Below, in pieces: positions 1 to 7,700 of a DNA stretch of 8,928 nt; the first letter of the stretch is position 1; every line of letters begins with the position of its first letter. Position numbers and translations under genes: made by a program. This stretch comes from Planctomycetaceae bacterium (lineage in GTDB: Bacteria > Planctomycetota > Planctomycetia > Pirellulales > Pirellulaceae), in contig REEF01000320.1 in the NCBI GenBank assembly GCA_007695205.1, positions 1 to 8,928 on the forward strand, in the 5' to 3' direction. The notes under the pieces are model-generated. The model had not been told where the DNA came from, did no database searches, and was given only the letters and a program-made list of their open reading frames with translations.

Positions 1-146
1 CGCCTGTAAACTTGGTGATATCTAGTTTCTATGAGGATGCACAACACGGCTAATCGGAGATTGAATTAACGACTAAACTGGTGCGAAGGCTATCGTAATG
101 ATCGCCAGGGTCACGGTTATCGATCTCCTGCTCGCATTCTTGCTAA

Positions 147-244
147 GCTTTGTCTGAAAAGGGGGCTGACCCTTTGGAGGGCACGCTAAAAACTCGGGAA
201 ATACGGTGTGCCCGGAGAGGGTCAGACCCTTTTTCAGACAAAGC
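147..244. repeat. 98-bp palindromic MITE/REPIN-like element with CTAA target-site duplication
   Basis: The left arm starts GCTTTGTCTGAAAA and the right arm ends with its complement TTTTCAGACAAAGC. The match continues inward for about 37 bases with a few mismatches and one 1-base gap, around an AT-richer loop near 185-205. Inside each arm is a smaller palindrome built on GGG(T/G)CTGACCC, at about 159-174 and 218-230. The whole could therefore fold either as one long hairpin or as two small ones, as in REP doublets (REPINs). CTAA occurs directly outside both ends (143-146 and 245-248), which looks like a 4-bp target duplication made by a DDE transposase. The element is too short to code for anything. 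It could instead be a transcription terminator or a chance-flanked REPIN. Confidence 0.7.
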
Positions 245-394
245 CTAATCATCGGCAGGGTTTCGTCTGCCTGGTGGAATGGGAATTGCATGCAAAGGTG
301 GCGGGCACGTCCCCAACGATGGAGGGCGTATGAGAGTATTTCCGCCTTTCGCCCGCCAAGGCATCTGACAGGTTCTTGATCGGGCAAGGCCAGC

Positions 395-400
395 AAGGGA
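395..400 (+). promoter_or_regulatory. Shine-Dalgarno-like AAGGGA before an ATG at 410
   Basis: AAGGGA lies 9 bases before ATG 410-412. That ATG opens a short frame beginning MDLQSSRGDREDAG, which is one register off from the activase frame that becomes recognisable at about 454. The TTG at 451 has only a weak purine stretch in front of it. The original translation start of the activase may therefore have been ATG 410, with the two now separated by a one-base loss between about 440 and 455. Confidence 0.35.
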
Positions 401-450
401 GCATACACGATGGATTTGCAGTCGAGTCGCGGTGATCGTGAAGACGCCGG

Positions 451-3036
451 TTGCTTGCCCTGGGTTTCGACGCTGGCTCCGTCGCGCTGAAGACGGTGGT
501 GACGGATCCTACGGGGCAGATTCTTGACGCCACCTACACTCGTACCAATGGTCAACCTCTGGCGACAGCTAGCCGGGTGCTGGGAGCATTGCTCGATCGG
601 TTCCCTAAGAGTCGCTTTTCGCTTATCGCAGGCACGGGGTCGGCGGGGGGGATGATCGGCAAGTTGCTCGAGGCGACCTTCTTCAACGAGGTTATCTGCC
701 AGGCGGTGGCCGGGAGATACCTAGTGCCCAAAGCCCGCATGGCGCTGGAAATCGGTGGCCAGGACAGCAAGCTGATTGTCCTGCCCCCGCCGGACGCGAA
801 TGGCCAGGATATGGTCGACTTTGCCATGAACACGAGCTGCGCGGCGGGTACCGGAAGCTTTCTCGACCAGCAAGCCTCGCGGTTGGGGATCCGGATCGAG
901 GAGGAATTCGGGCGGTTGGCGCTCGCAAGCCGTCTACCCGCGCGGGTGGCCGGCCGGTGCAGCGTGTTTGCCAAGAGCGATATGATCCATCTTCAGCAAC
1001 AGGCGACCCCCACGGAGGACATCGTCGCCGGTCTCTGTCTCGGCTTGGCTCGCAACCTGAAAAGCAATCTCGGACAGGGTTACAGGTGGAAGGGGCCGAT
1101 CGTGTTCTGCGGGGGTGTCGCGGCCAACGAGGGGGTTGTGCGAGCGATTCGCGAGGTACTGGGACTTGAGCCCGACGATTTGGTCGTACCCGAGGAACAT
1201 GCTGTGAGTGGAGCCTTGGGGGCGGTCTTGGCGGCGATGCGGCAGCAAGCGGAAGGACGTTGCGAATCTGGCCCGCCGCCTGGCGGACGTCTGCACGTCG
1301 AGCGTTTGAACCATTCGCTCAACCGGGGCAACGGGGCAGCCCACCGGCTCGGCCGGCTCGGCCCGCTCGGCCCGCCGGACAAGGCACCGTGTATCGCGGA
1401 ACAAGCTGATGGCACGGCACGCGGCAACGGGAAAACGATCGACGGCTACCTGGGACTGGACGTCGGATCCATCAGCACCAAAGTGGCGGTGATCGACGCC
1501 CAGAACGGTTTGCTGGCCAAGAACTACCAGATGACCGCCGGTCGGCCTCTGGATGCCGTTCGCCGGGTGCTGGCCGAGATTCGAGTTCAACTGGATCCGC
1601 GGGTGCGAATCCGGGGCGCTTCCACCACCGGTTCCGGCCGCTATCTGACCGGCGACTTTATCGGCGCCGATCTGGTGATCAACGAGATCATCGCCCAGGC
1701 CGCGGCGGCCGGAGAGGCCGACCGGGACGTCGACACGGTGTTTGAGATCGGCGGCCAGGACAGCAAGTACATCCGCCTTGACCGAGGTGTGGTCGTCGAT
1801 TTCGAGATGAATCACGCCTGCGCGGCCGGCACCGGCAGCTTCCTGGAAGAGCAAGCCGAACGCCTCGGCATCAACATCAAGGAAGAGTTCGGCCGCATCG
1901 CGCTGGGCAGTCGCCAGCCGATCCGACTGGGGGAACGGTGTACCGTCTTCATGGAATCGGATCTGCTCAGCCATCAGCAGCGCGGCGAATCGGTCGAAGA
2001 CCTCGTAGCGGGACTGTGCTATTCGATTGTGGGCAACTACCTCAGCCGAGTGGTGGGGAATCGCCGCATCGGCCGGCGGGTCTATTTCCAGGGCGCCACG
2101 GCCTTCAATCAGGGCGTGGTTGCTGCGTTCCGGAAATTGACCGGGCTGGACATCCGGGTGCCGGCGAACCCCGAGGTGACCGGGGCCATCGGCGCGGCCG
2201 TCCTTGTGCGGCGCGCGCAGCAGCAACATGGCCGGCGGGAGAGCCGATTTGTGGGGTTCGCCCTGGCCGATTTGCAGTGCCGCGTCCGCAGCTTCGCCTG
2301 CGACGCGTGCAGCAATCATTGCGAAGTGAACGAGGTCACGATTCCCGGCCGGACTCCGCTTTACCACGGCTCCCGGTGCGACCGCTACAACGTCAAGAAG
2401 GGCGAGTCGGCCCTGTCGGCCCGGCGGATCCCCGATCTGTTCACCGAGCGGCAGCAGCTTCTGATGCGGCACGCCAACCTTCCCGAGCCGCAGCCTGCCC
2501 AGCCGACCGTCGGCATTCCGCTGGCGCTTGCGAATTACGAACTGCTTCCGTTTTGGGGAACGTTGCTCGGCCAGTTGGGAGCGAACGTAACGGTCAGCCC
2601 GGTATCGAATCGGAAGATTATCCGGCGCGGGGTCGAGGTGGTGTTGTCAACCCCGTGCTTTCCGGTCAAAGTCGCGCACGGCCACGTGCTGGAACTGATC
2701 GAGTTGGGTGTCGATTATCTGTGGATGCCCAGCGTCATCAGCATGTGGCGAGACCATCCCGGCCAGCGGTTCAATCAACTGTGCCCGTACGTAACCGCCC
2801 TGCCTTACCAGATCGCGGCTGCCGTGGACCCGGAGCGGCAGGGAGTGGGGTTGCTGCGGCCTCCGGTGAGCTTTGAGGAAGGGCGATCGACGGTGATTCG
2901 CCAACTGCGACCAGTCGCCGAATGTCTGAGCGCCAGTCGGCGGCAGCTCCGTCTTGCGGTCCAGCGGCTTGGGAGGCTCAAGAGCAGTTCGAGCACGCCT
3001 GCCGCTTTGGCCAATACCACTACCTACATCGAGTAG
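451..3036 (+). CDS. Acyl-CoA dehydratase activase (BadF/BadG/BcrA/BcrD, HgdC-like), N-terminal part of a disrupted gene
   Basis: The encoded part has two ASKHA ATPase domains in tandem, about residues 1-270 and 330-590, with phosphate-loop motifs GFDAGS (5-10) and GLDVGS (335-340). Both have the CAAGTGSF motif and a second cysteine 40 residues later (C130/C170 and C457/C497). In HgdC-type activases these ligate the [4Fe-4S] cluster at the dimer interface and drive ATP-dependent one-electron transfer to 2-hydroxyacyl-CoA dehydratases or benzoyl-CoA reductases. A cysteine cluster follows (C610, C617, C620, C624, C643), then a DUF2229/COG3580 region from about 690 (C736 in STPCFPVK; CPYV further on). 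The last 25 or so codons, from about 2965, do not fit the family: the true continuation is in another frame. The annotated start is TTG, because an in-frame stop lies at 439-441. Family identity is secure; activity of this copy is doubtful. Confidence 0.8.
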   Translation: MLALGFDAGSVALKTVVTDPTGQILDATYTRTNGQPLATASRVLGALLDRFPKSRFSLIAGTGSAGGMIGKLLEATFFNEVICQAVAGRYLVPKARMALEIGGQDSKLIVLPPPDANGQDMVDFAMNTSCAAGTGSFLDQQASRLGIRIEEEFGRLALASRLPARVAGRCSVFAKSDMIHLQQQATPTEDIVAGLCLGLARNLKSNLGQGYRWKGPIVFCGGVAANEGVVRAIREVLGLEPDDLVVPEEHAVSGALGAVLAAMRQQAEGRCESGPPPGGRLHVERLNHSLNRGNGAAHRLGRLGPLGPPDKAPCIAEQADGTARGNGKTIDGYLGLDVGSISTKVAVIDAQNGLLAKNYQMTAGRPLDAVRRVLAEIRVQLDPRVRIRGASTTGSGRYLTGDFIGADLVINEIIAQAAAAGEADRDVDTVFEIGGQDSKYIRLDRGVVVDFEMNHACAAGTGSFLEEQAERLGINIKEEFGRIALGSRQPIRLGERCTVFMESDLLSHQQRGESVEDLVAGLCYSIVGNYLSRVVGNRRIGRRVYFQGATAFNQGVVAAFRKLTGLDIRVPANPEVTGAIGAAVLVRRAQQQHGRRESRFVGFALADLQCRVRSFACDACSNHCEVNEVTIPGRTPLYHGSRCDRYNVKKGESALSARRIPDLFTERQQLLMRHANLPEPQPAQPTVGIPLALANYELLPFWGTLLGQLGANVTVSPVSNRKIIRRGVEVVLSTPCFPVKVAHGHVLELIELGVDYLWMPSVISMWRDHPGQRFNQLCPYVTALPYQIAAAVDPERQGVGLLRPPVSFEEGRSTVIRQLRPVAECLSASRRQLRLAVQRLGRLKSSSSTPAALANTTTYIE
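1345..1378 (+). repeat. 9-bp tandem repeat in the linker between the two ATPase domains
   Basis: CGGCTCGGC occurs twice, followed by CCGCTCGGC and a partial fourth unit CCGCCGG. In the activase frame it encodes R-L-G-R-L-G-P-L-G-P-P. It sits in a poorly conserved linker (about residues 270-330) between the ASKHA domains, so length changes here would keep the frame and be tolerated. Confidence 0.65.
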
Positions 3037-3622
3037 TGCTTGACGAACTCGGAATGCAGGAAGTGCCGCTCTTTTCGCCAAGTCACGATTCGGAGTTCTA
3101 CGACCACTGTCGACAACTTGGACGCAACGCCCTGATGCAAACCTGGAACAGCAACTGCGCATGCGATCTGTTGGAACGAGCACTGGCCGCTGTTCGCCCC
3201 TACGAAACCCGGCCAGGAAACACCGACGAAGTCTATCGCCGTTGCCTCGACCGCCTGGTGAAACTGGTCGAGACACAGCCGACGGTGCAGCGTCTGGCCC
3301 AAGAACTCCGGCAGGCGGTGGTCGAGTTTCAGGCGGTCCCGATGGATCGCAGTCGGCAGCGGCCGAAGATCGGCATCGTGGGGGAGACCTTCGTGCGTTT
3401 TCACCGCTTCGCCAACAACGACCTGGTCCGTTTGCTGGAACGGTTGGGCGCGGAAACCGTGGGCACCGGGTTCCCCGAGTGGATGTACTACACCAACTGG
3501 ACCCGGCGCGTTCAAGCCGGTATGGAACGCCACGTGCGGCATTGGCTGACCGCCACGACTTCCTGCACTACCTTAGCGCCTCGTCCCTGGCGGCACGGAT
3601 TGCCGATCTTGTCGAGAGGTAG
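2961..3622 (+). pseudogene. C-terminal remnant of the same activase (COG3581/HgdB-like region), frameshifted, internally deleted and truncated
   Basis: From about 2965 the family sequence continues one register over, as AWEAQEQFEHACRFGQYHYL. AWEAQEQFE belongs just after the DUF2229 core. CRFGQYHYL normally lies far downstream in the COG3581 module, as part of GPCRFGQY. I infer that some 250-350 residues were lost at about 2990-3003. The remnant then runs well (VPLFSPSHD, ALAAVRPYE, IGIVGETFVRFHRFANNDLVRLLERLGAE, EWMYYTNW) to about 3545. There a second shift moves it to a frame reading DRHDFLHYLSASSLAARIADLVER, which stops at 3620-3622. The usual C-terminal segment of about 100-200 residues is missing. 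The domain order and missing lengths come from memory of the family; the frame changes are visible in the sequence. Open frame 0 continuing to 4424 is antisense to the amidase gene and not coding. Confidence 0.75.
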
Positions 3623-3676
3623 CAGCGTCCCACAGACGCTGGCGGGCCAGTTGCACGCAGCCAACGCCAACAATTG

Positions 3677-3694
3677 CGCCCGTGAAACCGGGCG
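3677..3694. terminator. Hairpin between the convergent genes, possible terminator
   Basis: CGCCCG (3677-3682) and CGGGCG (3689-3694) form a perfect 6-bp GC stem around the loop TGAAAC. It lies 26 bases beyond the stop codon of the amidase gene on the minus strand, and between two convergent genes. Neither side has a proper T-tract; the minus strand reads CAATTGTTGG after it. At best it is a weak or factor-assisted terminator. Confidence 0.3.
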
Positions 3695-3719
3695 TCGATG
3701 CGATAAGGAACGTGGGGTG

Positions 3720-4727
3720 TTACGACGGTTGTCGGGACCAGGGTACGGTGTTCTGGGCGGTCCGATAGGAATGTTGGTTGATCTCCTGGGTCAGCGGGCC
3801 GTGGTCGGCGCCGCCGGGCGGGTAGATCGACTGGTGGTATCCTGTGTACGTTTCTGTGCGGAGATTGGCCACCATGGCATGGCCGCTCCGCCGCGCCCGT
3901 TCCGATCGCAAGGCGCTCAGATCGATCGGGCCGACCACGATCTTCTCGCCGGCGCCCGGGTCGGCTTGCGTCAAGATCCGACCGTCATAATCGACGATCA
4001 TGCTGCCGCCGGGCCAACTGAACGGCGGATAATGCTTCAGGCTGCTCGCCTGGTTACAGGCGACGACATACGCCATGTTCTCCAACGCGCGGCAACGGTT
4101 GACGGTGGTCCACCAGTCCATCGGCGACGCCGTGCCCCAGGGGTCCATGTACGCAGAGACTCGGATCAGCAGTTCGGCGCCGCCCAGCGTCAGTTGCCGG
4201 ATCGCTTCGGGGAAGAGCCAGTCGTAACAGATGGCGGCGCCGATGCGACCGATTTCCGTTTCGGCGACCGGGTACATGGGCTGGTCGTATCCGGTCAAGT
4301 CATGCGGGCTGGTATGCAGTTCCCAGGGGGTCCAGGGGTGGACTTTGCGATACTTTGTCAGGATGCCGTCCGGGCCGATCAAGCACGTCGTATTGAAAAC
4401 GTGGCCCGGCCATCGAGCGTCTGATTCCAGGAACGTGCCGGTCTGGATATAGACTCCCAGTTGCCGAGCCTTCTGCACGTAGCGGTCGGTGTGTTCGTTG
4501 GGGATCGGAACGGCCAGTCGTTGCAGCAGGCGTTCGACGTCCGGATAGATCGGCGCGGCGTGAGCGAATTCGGGGAAGACGACCAGCCGAACATCAAATA
4601 GGGGTCCGTAGCCGGTCACCGCGTACTCGACCATGTCCAGCATGTGCTTGACACGCGGGGCGATCTCGTCACGAGTCTGAGGGTTGGGCAGATCGATCTG
4701 GCAGGCGGCGGCGTAGTAACGTTCCAT
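3720..4727 (-). CDS. Carbon-nitrogen hydrolase, aliphatic-amidase-like (nitrilase superfamily)
   Basis: This 335-residue cytoplasmic-type protein has no signal peptide. It should hydrolyse a carbon-nitrogen bond, most likely releasing ammonia from a small amide. The catalytic set is visible: E53 in VVFPEF, K128 in YRKVHPWTPWE, C167 in AAICYDWLFPE, and a second glutamate, E136. The E53-K128 distance (75) and K128-E136 distance (8) equal those of aliphatic amidase (E59, K134, E142). YRK-PWTP-E, GAELLIRVSAYM and a late YTGYH resemble AmiE and formamidase more than plant-type nitrilases. The nucleophile context ICYDW, instead of CDDGN, and a roughly 7-residue longer K-to-C spacing set it apart, so the substrate is unknown. 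ATG 4725-4727 is preceded by TAGGA, 4 bases away, overlapping the stop of the upstream gene. Only 6 nt separate the two genes, so they are probably one transcript. Confidence 0.88.
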   Translation of the reverse strand: MERYYAAACQIDLPNPQTRDEIAPRVKHMLDMVEYAVTGYGPLFDVRLVVFPEFAHAAPIYPDVERLLQRLAVPIPNEHTDRYVQKARQLGVYIQTGTFLESDARWPGHVFNTTCLIGPDGILTKYRKVHPWTPWELHTSPHDLTGYDQPMYPVAETEIGRIGAAICYDWLFPEAIRQLTLGGAELLIRVSAYMDPWGTASPMDWWTTVNRCRALENMAYVVACNQASSLKHYPPFSWPGGSMIVDYDGRILTQADPGAGEKIVVGPIDLSALRSERARRSGHAMVANLRTETYTGYHQSIYPPGGADHGPLTQEINQHSYRTAQNTVPWSRQPS

Positions 4728-4733
4728 GGAATC

Positions 4734-7700
4734 CTAAGGTCCCAGAATGTGACGCGTATTGTATCGAGCCCGATAGTCACGGGTTTTCGGCGTATCGGGA
4801 TAATGCTCGTCGGGCCCGTACGGGTATCCACTCATGCCTTGAAACGGCAGTGGCTCGACCGTATCCGGATAAGCGGTGTACAGGTCCATGTCCTTGCAGT
4901 AGCTGTGAGTCTTCAGCACGAACGAGCGGTGCATGCCGTCGGGCACCGGACCGAACGCAACGGGATCGAAACTCAGGGTCAATCCGTCCCCGTGAGCCAT
5001 GATCACAAAGCAGTCGTCGGCTTCCTGCAGCAGTTCCGCGACTTCGCCGTATCGGGTGTAGTGCCCGGCCATCAATTTCCAGCCCGCTGTCCGGTCGATG
5101 TTCTCGTAGTCGACCAGGTTCGGTTGTCGCCCATCGGGAGAGTACTCGCGGGGATAGCCCAAAAAATGCAGATCGGCGCTGCTGGGGCCGATCTCGATGA
5201 TCTGCATTTCCGCCGAGGGATCGTGGAGAGCCAGAAAGGCGCAGTCCCAATAAAGTTCCATATTGCTACGGATTCGCAGGAAGCGATCGGTGGGCTGCAG
5301 ATGCCCGGTCATCTCCAACGTCATCATGTGCTCGATGCCCGCCGGGTAGCCGACTTCGCGAAATAATTCCACCCACTGGCCGTCGCGTTTCACTTCGATC
5401 GTCGGTGCCTCGCACCGCAATCCGGCCTGGTGGATGGCATAGTTCGACGACGAGTAGCCGTAGGCGACCCAACCGTACAGGACGAGGATCGGCCGATCCT
5501 CGTCAGCCAGATCGGCCAGTTGATCGCCGAAATCCAGTTCGACCCAATGAGGATCAGCCAACCCCAGGAACCGAGAATCGCGGCGGGTCGCGCCAGCGTA
5601 TCGACGGTCGACGTGCAGGATTTTGTCCGTCACGTCCACACCTCGATGGTCCACCGCAGCCAGTGGTGCGATCGTGTCGTGGAAGCAGAACATCTTGAAC
5701 TCAGGCGGCGGCACCCCGATGGCCATCATCTCGTTTGGATAAACCCGAGTGCCCACCGGATGATCCACGGCCAGCAGCTTGACTTCATCCAAGTAGGTCA
5801 CTTCTTCCAGACCGTTGACCACTTGCAGCACATAGTAGTCATCCAGCGGTTCGAGCGGCGGCAACGGCAGGTACTCGGTTGGATCCGGGATCGCGTAGAC
5901 GCCCGGTTCCAGCAGGTACCCCAACCCGCCGACTCCGCCAAAATCCGCCACAAACTGGAAATGATTGCCCGTCCAAGCGAACAGGTACGGACAGGACGAA
6001 GTCTTGCGGTTCAATTGCTCGACGGTTTGCAAGCGATTCGAGGCCAATTCCAATTCGGCTTGCAGCACCGCATCGGGCCAGAGGATCCGCAGCCAGTCCA
6101 GTTTGGAGTAGTCGCCCAGCCCGGCATGCACTCGCAGCGGCGGCATGGCCACGGGCCCCGAGCTACCTCCGACAAAGTATTGCTGGAAAACGTCGCCTGT
6201 CTTGATCTCGACGCGTGCCCCGATTCCCGAATGGTTGGATCGAGCCATCTGGTCGGCGGGGCGAGTGCCGGTCAGATCCAACTGGATCCAGTGCCCACCG
6301 GGCGTGATATTCTCCAGCAGCATCGGGGGGCGTCCAGCCGCTGCGATCAACAGATCACACAATCCGTTACCGGTGAAATCGGCGGCGACACAACTGGCGT
6401 CGCCCCCGGTCTCGATTGCCGACAGCAGCAGGCCCTGGTTCAAATCGGCGGCGTTCACGAATTCGGGTCGTGGCCATTGGTTCAGCAGTACTACCGGGCC
6501 TCGAGTCCCGTCGCGGCGCCGCGCGTCGCCCAGCACCAGGTCCAGGTCGCCGTCATTATCGATATCGACAAATTGGCCCCCGGTGCCGCCCAGATGGCCC
6601 CAAGCCGCCGTGAATTCTTCGTCCAATCGGAATTGTCCATGGCCGTCGTTCCGCATCAGCTTCATGCCGGAATCGGTGAACAACAACAGGTCGCGGTGCC
6701 CCGTCTTGCTCGGATCGCCGCTGATCCCGCTGATCACCCCTTCGACATCCAAACCGACTTCGGCACCATCGAACCAGCGAAAGGCGCCCACCCGATCGTT
6801 GATCCAGACCTTGATCGAACCGTCGGCCAAAATGCAGATCAGATCCAAATCGTAATCGTTGTCCCAATCATCGTAGATGATCCCGGTGACGGCCACGTCG
6901 GCGAACTGCAACTCGAACGCCTCGGCTGCTTCGGCGAAGGTGCCGTCCCGATGGTTCAGCAAGACGCTGGACGGCACCGCTTGGCTGTGCTGGTCCGCCG
7001 GAACGTTCCCGGTCGACGAGCGAAACGCCAGCAGATCCAGGTCCCCGTCGCTGTCCAAATCGACCAGACGCGCCAGGTGGGTCAGCGCATCGGGGCCCGC
7101 TACCATTTCCGTTGAAGCAGGGTTGAACTGCCCGCTGCCGTCGTTCAGCAGCAGCCAATCGCTACCCGCACGCCCCAGCCACAGATCGACGTGACCGTCG
7201 TTATCGACATCGCCAAAGCAGGGAGAAACGCCCTGCGAACCGATAATCTGCCCTTGGCTAAAGTTCCCTTTCCCGTCATTGATCCAGATCATTGTCTGAC
7301 CCTCGGGGCCGCAAGCGGTCAGGCACAGATCCAACGCTCCGCTGCCGTTGACGTCGGCCACCGCGATGCCTGGCAACTGGATCTTGCCACCCGCCCAATC
7401 CCACGCCTGCAATTGAACAGCTAATTCCCGGACCTCGGGTGAAAAGATCGGAACAGGCGTCTCGCTTGGCGGCGTTCGTTCCAACGGCAAGTTGTCCGCG
7501 CCCAAAATCACGTAGTGTTTTCCGGCGGCGCCGTAAGCGGTCTGGACGGCAAAACTGCCGGCGGACAATTCGGCCGATTGCAGCTTCTTGAACCGTTCCA
7601 GCAGTGGCATGACTCTGTCGCTTCTATCGGTGCTGCGGTACTGCATCGCCAGCCGGTAGATGGCCGATACGAATCCCGGATTCCGCTCGACAACCTGCTC

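Larger units (their letters stand above)
1..450. other. Intergenic region left of the activase remnant
   Basis: No reading frame here looks like a gene. The longest minus-strand frame (about 73-555) runs straight through the palindromic element and into the activase coding strand, so it is a chance frame. The only clear structure is the palindrome at 147-244. A ribosome-binding-site-like AAGGGA lies at 395-400 ahead of an ATG at 410. No convincing sigma-70 promoter was found for the activase gene. Confidence 0.6.

Noticed and set aside
280..330. GGCGGGCACGTCCCC motif next to the palindromic element, considered as a second REP-like unit
   Set aside because: Only a short imperfect palindrome without paired arms or flanking duplication; not enough to call.
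73..555. Minus-strand 160-codon frame at the left edge
   Set aside because: It crosses the palindromic element and the activase start, and its composition is not protein-like.
934..2472. Long minus-strand reading frame opposite the activase (512 codons)
   Set aside because: It is antisense to a frame with several clear family motifs, and its translation is a low-quality Ala/Gly/Arg/His-rich mirror of those codons. High GC content removes stop codons from the opposite strand.
2950..3040. Programmed ribosomal frameshift as an explanation for the change of frame near 2965
   Set aside because: There is no slippery heptamer or following strong hairpin that I can see, and a second frame change, a missing block and a missing C-terminus lie downstream, which fits decay better.
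3623..4424. Continuation of frame 0 after the activase remnant
   Set aside because: It overlaps the amidase gene on the other strand, which has complete catalytic motifs; family similarity in frame 0 ends near 3545.
5430..7115. Long plus-strand reading frame inside the lipoprotein gene (561 codons), plus several shorter ones
   Set aside because: Antisense shadow of the FG-GAP/ASPIC coding sequence; no recognisable domain and no start signal.
7293..7304. Second occurrence of TGTCTGACCCTC, resembling the arm of the palindromic element
   Set aside because: It is a single unpaired occurrence within good coding sequence of the lipoprotein (encoding part of ACGPEGQTM), so it is coincidental.
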